Source of the DNA: an uncultured Lachnospiraceae bacterium
GTDB taxonomy: Bacteria; Bacillota; Clostridia; Lachnospirales; Lachnospiraceae
Direction of reading: 5' to 3'
NCBI GenBank assembly: GCA_910586255.1
Contig: CAJUHR010000061.1
Location: 4,733 to 11,756, forward strand
Length of the DNA: 7,024 nucleotides
Positions 5,906-7,024 of the stretch are shown here, piece by piece (the stretch's first letter is position 1; the number at the start of each line of letters is the position of its first letter). A model generated the notes under the pieces. That model had not been told where the DNA came from and searched no databases. It worked only from the letters and a program-made list of their open reading frames with translations. Made by a program: the position numbers and the translations under genes.

Positions 5906-7024
5906 CACAGTTCACCAACCGATAGGTTCTGGTTCCAAGACCAATCTCTTCCCCGTGCTCCAGAACGTGAATGGCGTTCCGGGATTCCATCCGCTCAATC
6001 AGGGACGCGGTATCATCCTTTGAGGCATAGATTAGATCCACACACGCCTGGTCAAGAGCCACCGGGTCCGTGGAGGCAAGAATCCCAATATCATGCATAT
6101 CTGGTTCAGACGGATTTCCATCACAGTCACAGTCAATGGACAGCCGGTTCATAACACTGATATATAAAATATTTCCGTCCAGGGCGTCCACCACGGATTT
6201 TCCCGCCTCAGCCATGCTTTCCGTAAATGGGTCCTGTTCGCCGCCCCACGGACTGGTACGGCTTGCCCCGGCTGTGTGGATCAGGCATTTCCCTTCCTGG
6301 GAGCCAAGGCCAATGGATATATTTTTGATGGCGCCGCCAAAGCCTGCCATGGCATGTCCCTTAAAATGGGAAAGCACCAGGTATCCGTCATATTCCGGGA
6401 AATGGGCGCCCACCAGATTCTCCGTAAGACGTGTTCCCCCTTCCACCGGCAATGACACGGAACCGTTCTCATCCATAACGACAAAATCAGCAATCGCCGT
6501 AAATCCATGATCCTCTGCCACCTGGTAGTGCATGGCCGTGCCGGAGCGCTGTCCGCCGTAAGCCGTATTATTCTCAACAATCGTGCCATTTACCTGACGG
6601 ACCAGCTCCGCAATCAGAGCCGGGTCCAGGTAGTTGCTTGCCGGAGGCTCGCCGGTGGACAGCTTCACAGCAATCTTGTCACCAATAAGCTCCGTGCCAA
6701 GAGCCGCGTATATATCCACCAGGGCCTGAGAACTGATATCAGATGTGAAATACACAGCCGATTCCCCGCCTTTATCCTGATGTTCCAACGCCGAAAGCCC
6801 AATCACCTCGCCGCCGTTGGTCCGGACACTCTCTGCTGTAACAGTCTCCCCATTCTCCTCTGCCTCTACACTCTCCTCTGGAGCTGCTTCCGTACCCGAA
6901 ACGTTTTTTGCCTCACTCACAGACTCTGACTGCATGGCTTTAGTCTGACTCACAAGAGTCTCCTGTGTCTGGCTGCCGCAGCCCGCTAATAACCCGGAAA
7001 CCAGAAATACCGCCGCGCCTTTGC
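5898..7024 (-). CDS. DUF362-family lipoprotein (5' end outside window)
   Basis: The last 374 codons of a gene whose start is beyond the right edge. Reading upstream of the apparent GTG at 6953 stays open to the edge and encodes the end of a lipoprotein signal peptide, AVFLVSGLLAGCGS, with the lipidated Cys as the 15th visible residue. So the GTG is not the start, and the protein is predicted to sit outside the membrane. A Glu/Val/Thr-rich linker of about 55 residues precedes a DUF362 domain: DKIAVKLSTGEPP, an AYGGQRSGT loop, YLVLSHFKGHAMAGFGGAIKN, GLGSQEGKCLIHTAG, then DCDCDGNPSEPD and IGILASTDPVALDQACVDLI near the end. The CDC motif is usual in DUF362; no four-cysteine ferredoxin cluster is present. 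The family's function is unsettled. It overlaps the permease gene by 8 nt. Confidence 0.85.
   Translation of the reverse strand, partial: KGAAVFLVSGLLAGCGSQTQETLVSQTKAMQSESVSEAKNVSGTEAAPEESVEAEENGETVTAESVRTNGGEVIGLSALEHQDKGGESAVYFTSDISSQALVDIYAALGTELIGDKIAVKLSTGEPPASNYLDPALIAELVRQVNGTIVENNTAYGGQRSGTAMHYQVAEDHGFTAIADFVVMDENGSVSLPVEGGTRLTENLVGAHFPEYDGYLVLSHFKGHAMAGFGGAIKNISIGLGSQEGKCLIHTAGASRTSPWGGEQDPFTESMAEAGKSVVDALDGNILYISVMNRLSIDCDCDGNPSEPDMHDIGILASTDPVALDQACVDLIYASKDDTASLIERMESRNAIHVLEHGEEIGLGTRTYRLVNCDD

Noticed and set aside
1..7024. CRISPR arrays, tRNA or rRNA genes, insertion sequences
   Set aside because: No spaced direct repeats, tRNA-like cloverleaf ends, transposase motifs or flanking inverted repeats were seen.

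Overview
The window is about 7 kb of what looks like a Clostridia chromosome, most plausibly a gut Lachnospiraceae-type Firmicute. The reasons are strong AAGGAG-type Shine-Dalgarno sites, moderate GC, lipobox lipoproteins with E/T/G-rich linkers, and the characteristic mix of flavodoxin_4-type proteins, cyclophilin-like domains, bicupins and DUF4405/DUF362 proteins. No species marker is visible, so the placement is an inference. All seven genes lie on the minus strand, so transcription runs from high to low coordinates. The genes at both edges are cut.

Reading in the direction of transcription: (1) 7024-5898 is a DUF362-family protein whose visible N-terminus is a lipoprotein signal peptide, with the start codon outside the window. 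It overlaps by 8 nt a DUF318/ArsP-like permease (5905-5003). A GC-rich hairpin with a T-run (4983-4941) follows. (2) A second unit runs from 4901 to 2513: a lipoprotein flavodoxin, a six-helix DUF4405 cytochrome-b-like membrane protein, and, with a 4-nt ATGA overlap, a lipoprotein with a flavodoxin domain fused to a cyclophilin-like domain. It ends at a 12-bp UUUU-loop hairpin (2506-2479). (3) A 17-bp inverted repeat (2475-2459), possibly an operator, lies ahead of a third unit. This comprises a large lipoprotein with one flavodoxin and two cupin domains (2395-677) and, 52 nt later, an exported alpha/beta hydrolase that runs off the left edge.

The unifying feature is location. Five of the seven products carry a lipobox signal peptide and the other two are multi-pass membrane proteins, so nothing encoded here looks cytosolic. 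Three of the lipoproteins contain flavodoxin-fold domains, normally cytosolic, beside a membrane protein with paired histidines suited to bind heme b. My working inference is an envelope redox module: a membrane cytochrome passing electrons to, or taking them from, surface-tethered flavoproteins, linked to metal-cupin and hydrolase chemistry on an unknown extracellular substrate. The substrate, electron donor and role of DUF362/permease cannot be deduced from the sequence. No RNA genes, mobile elements or CRISPR arrays were seen, and no stretch longer than 120 bases lacks a gene.
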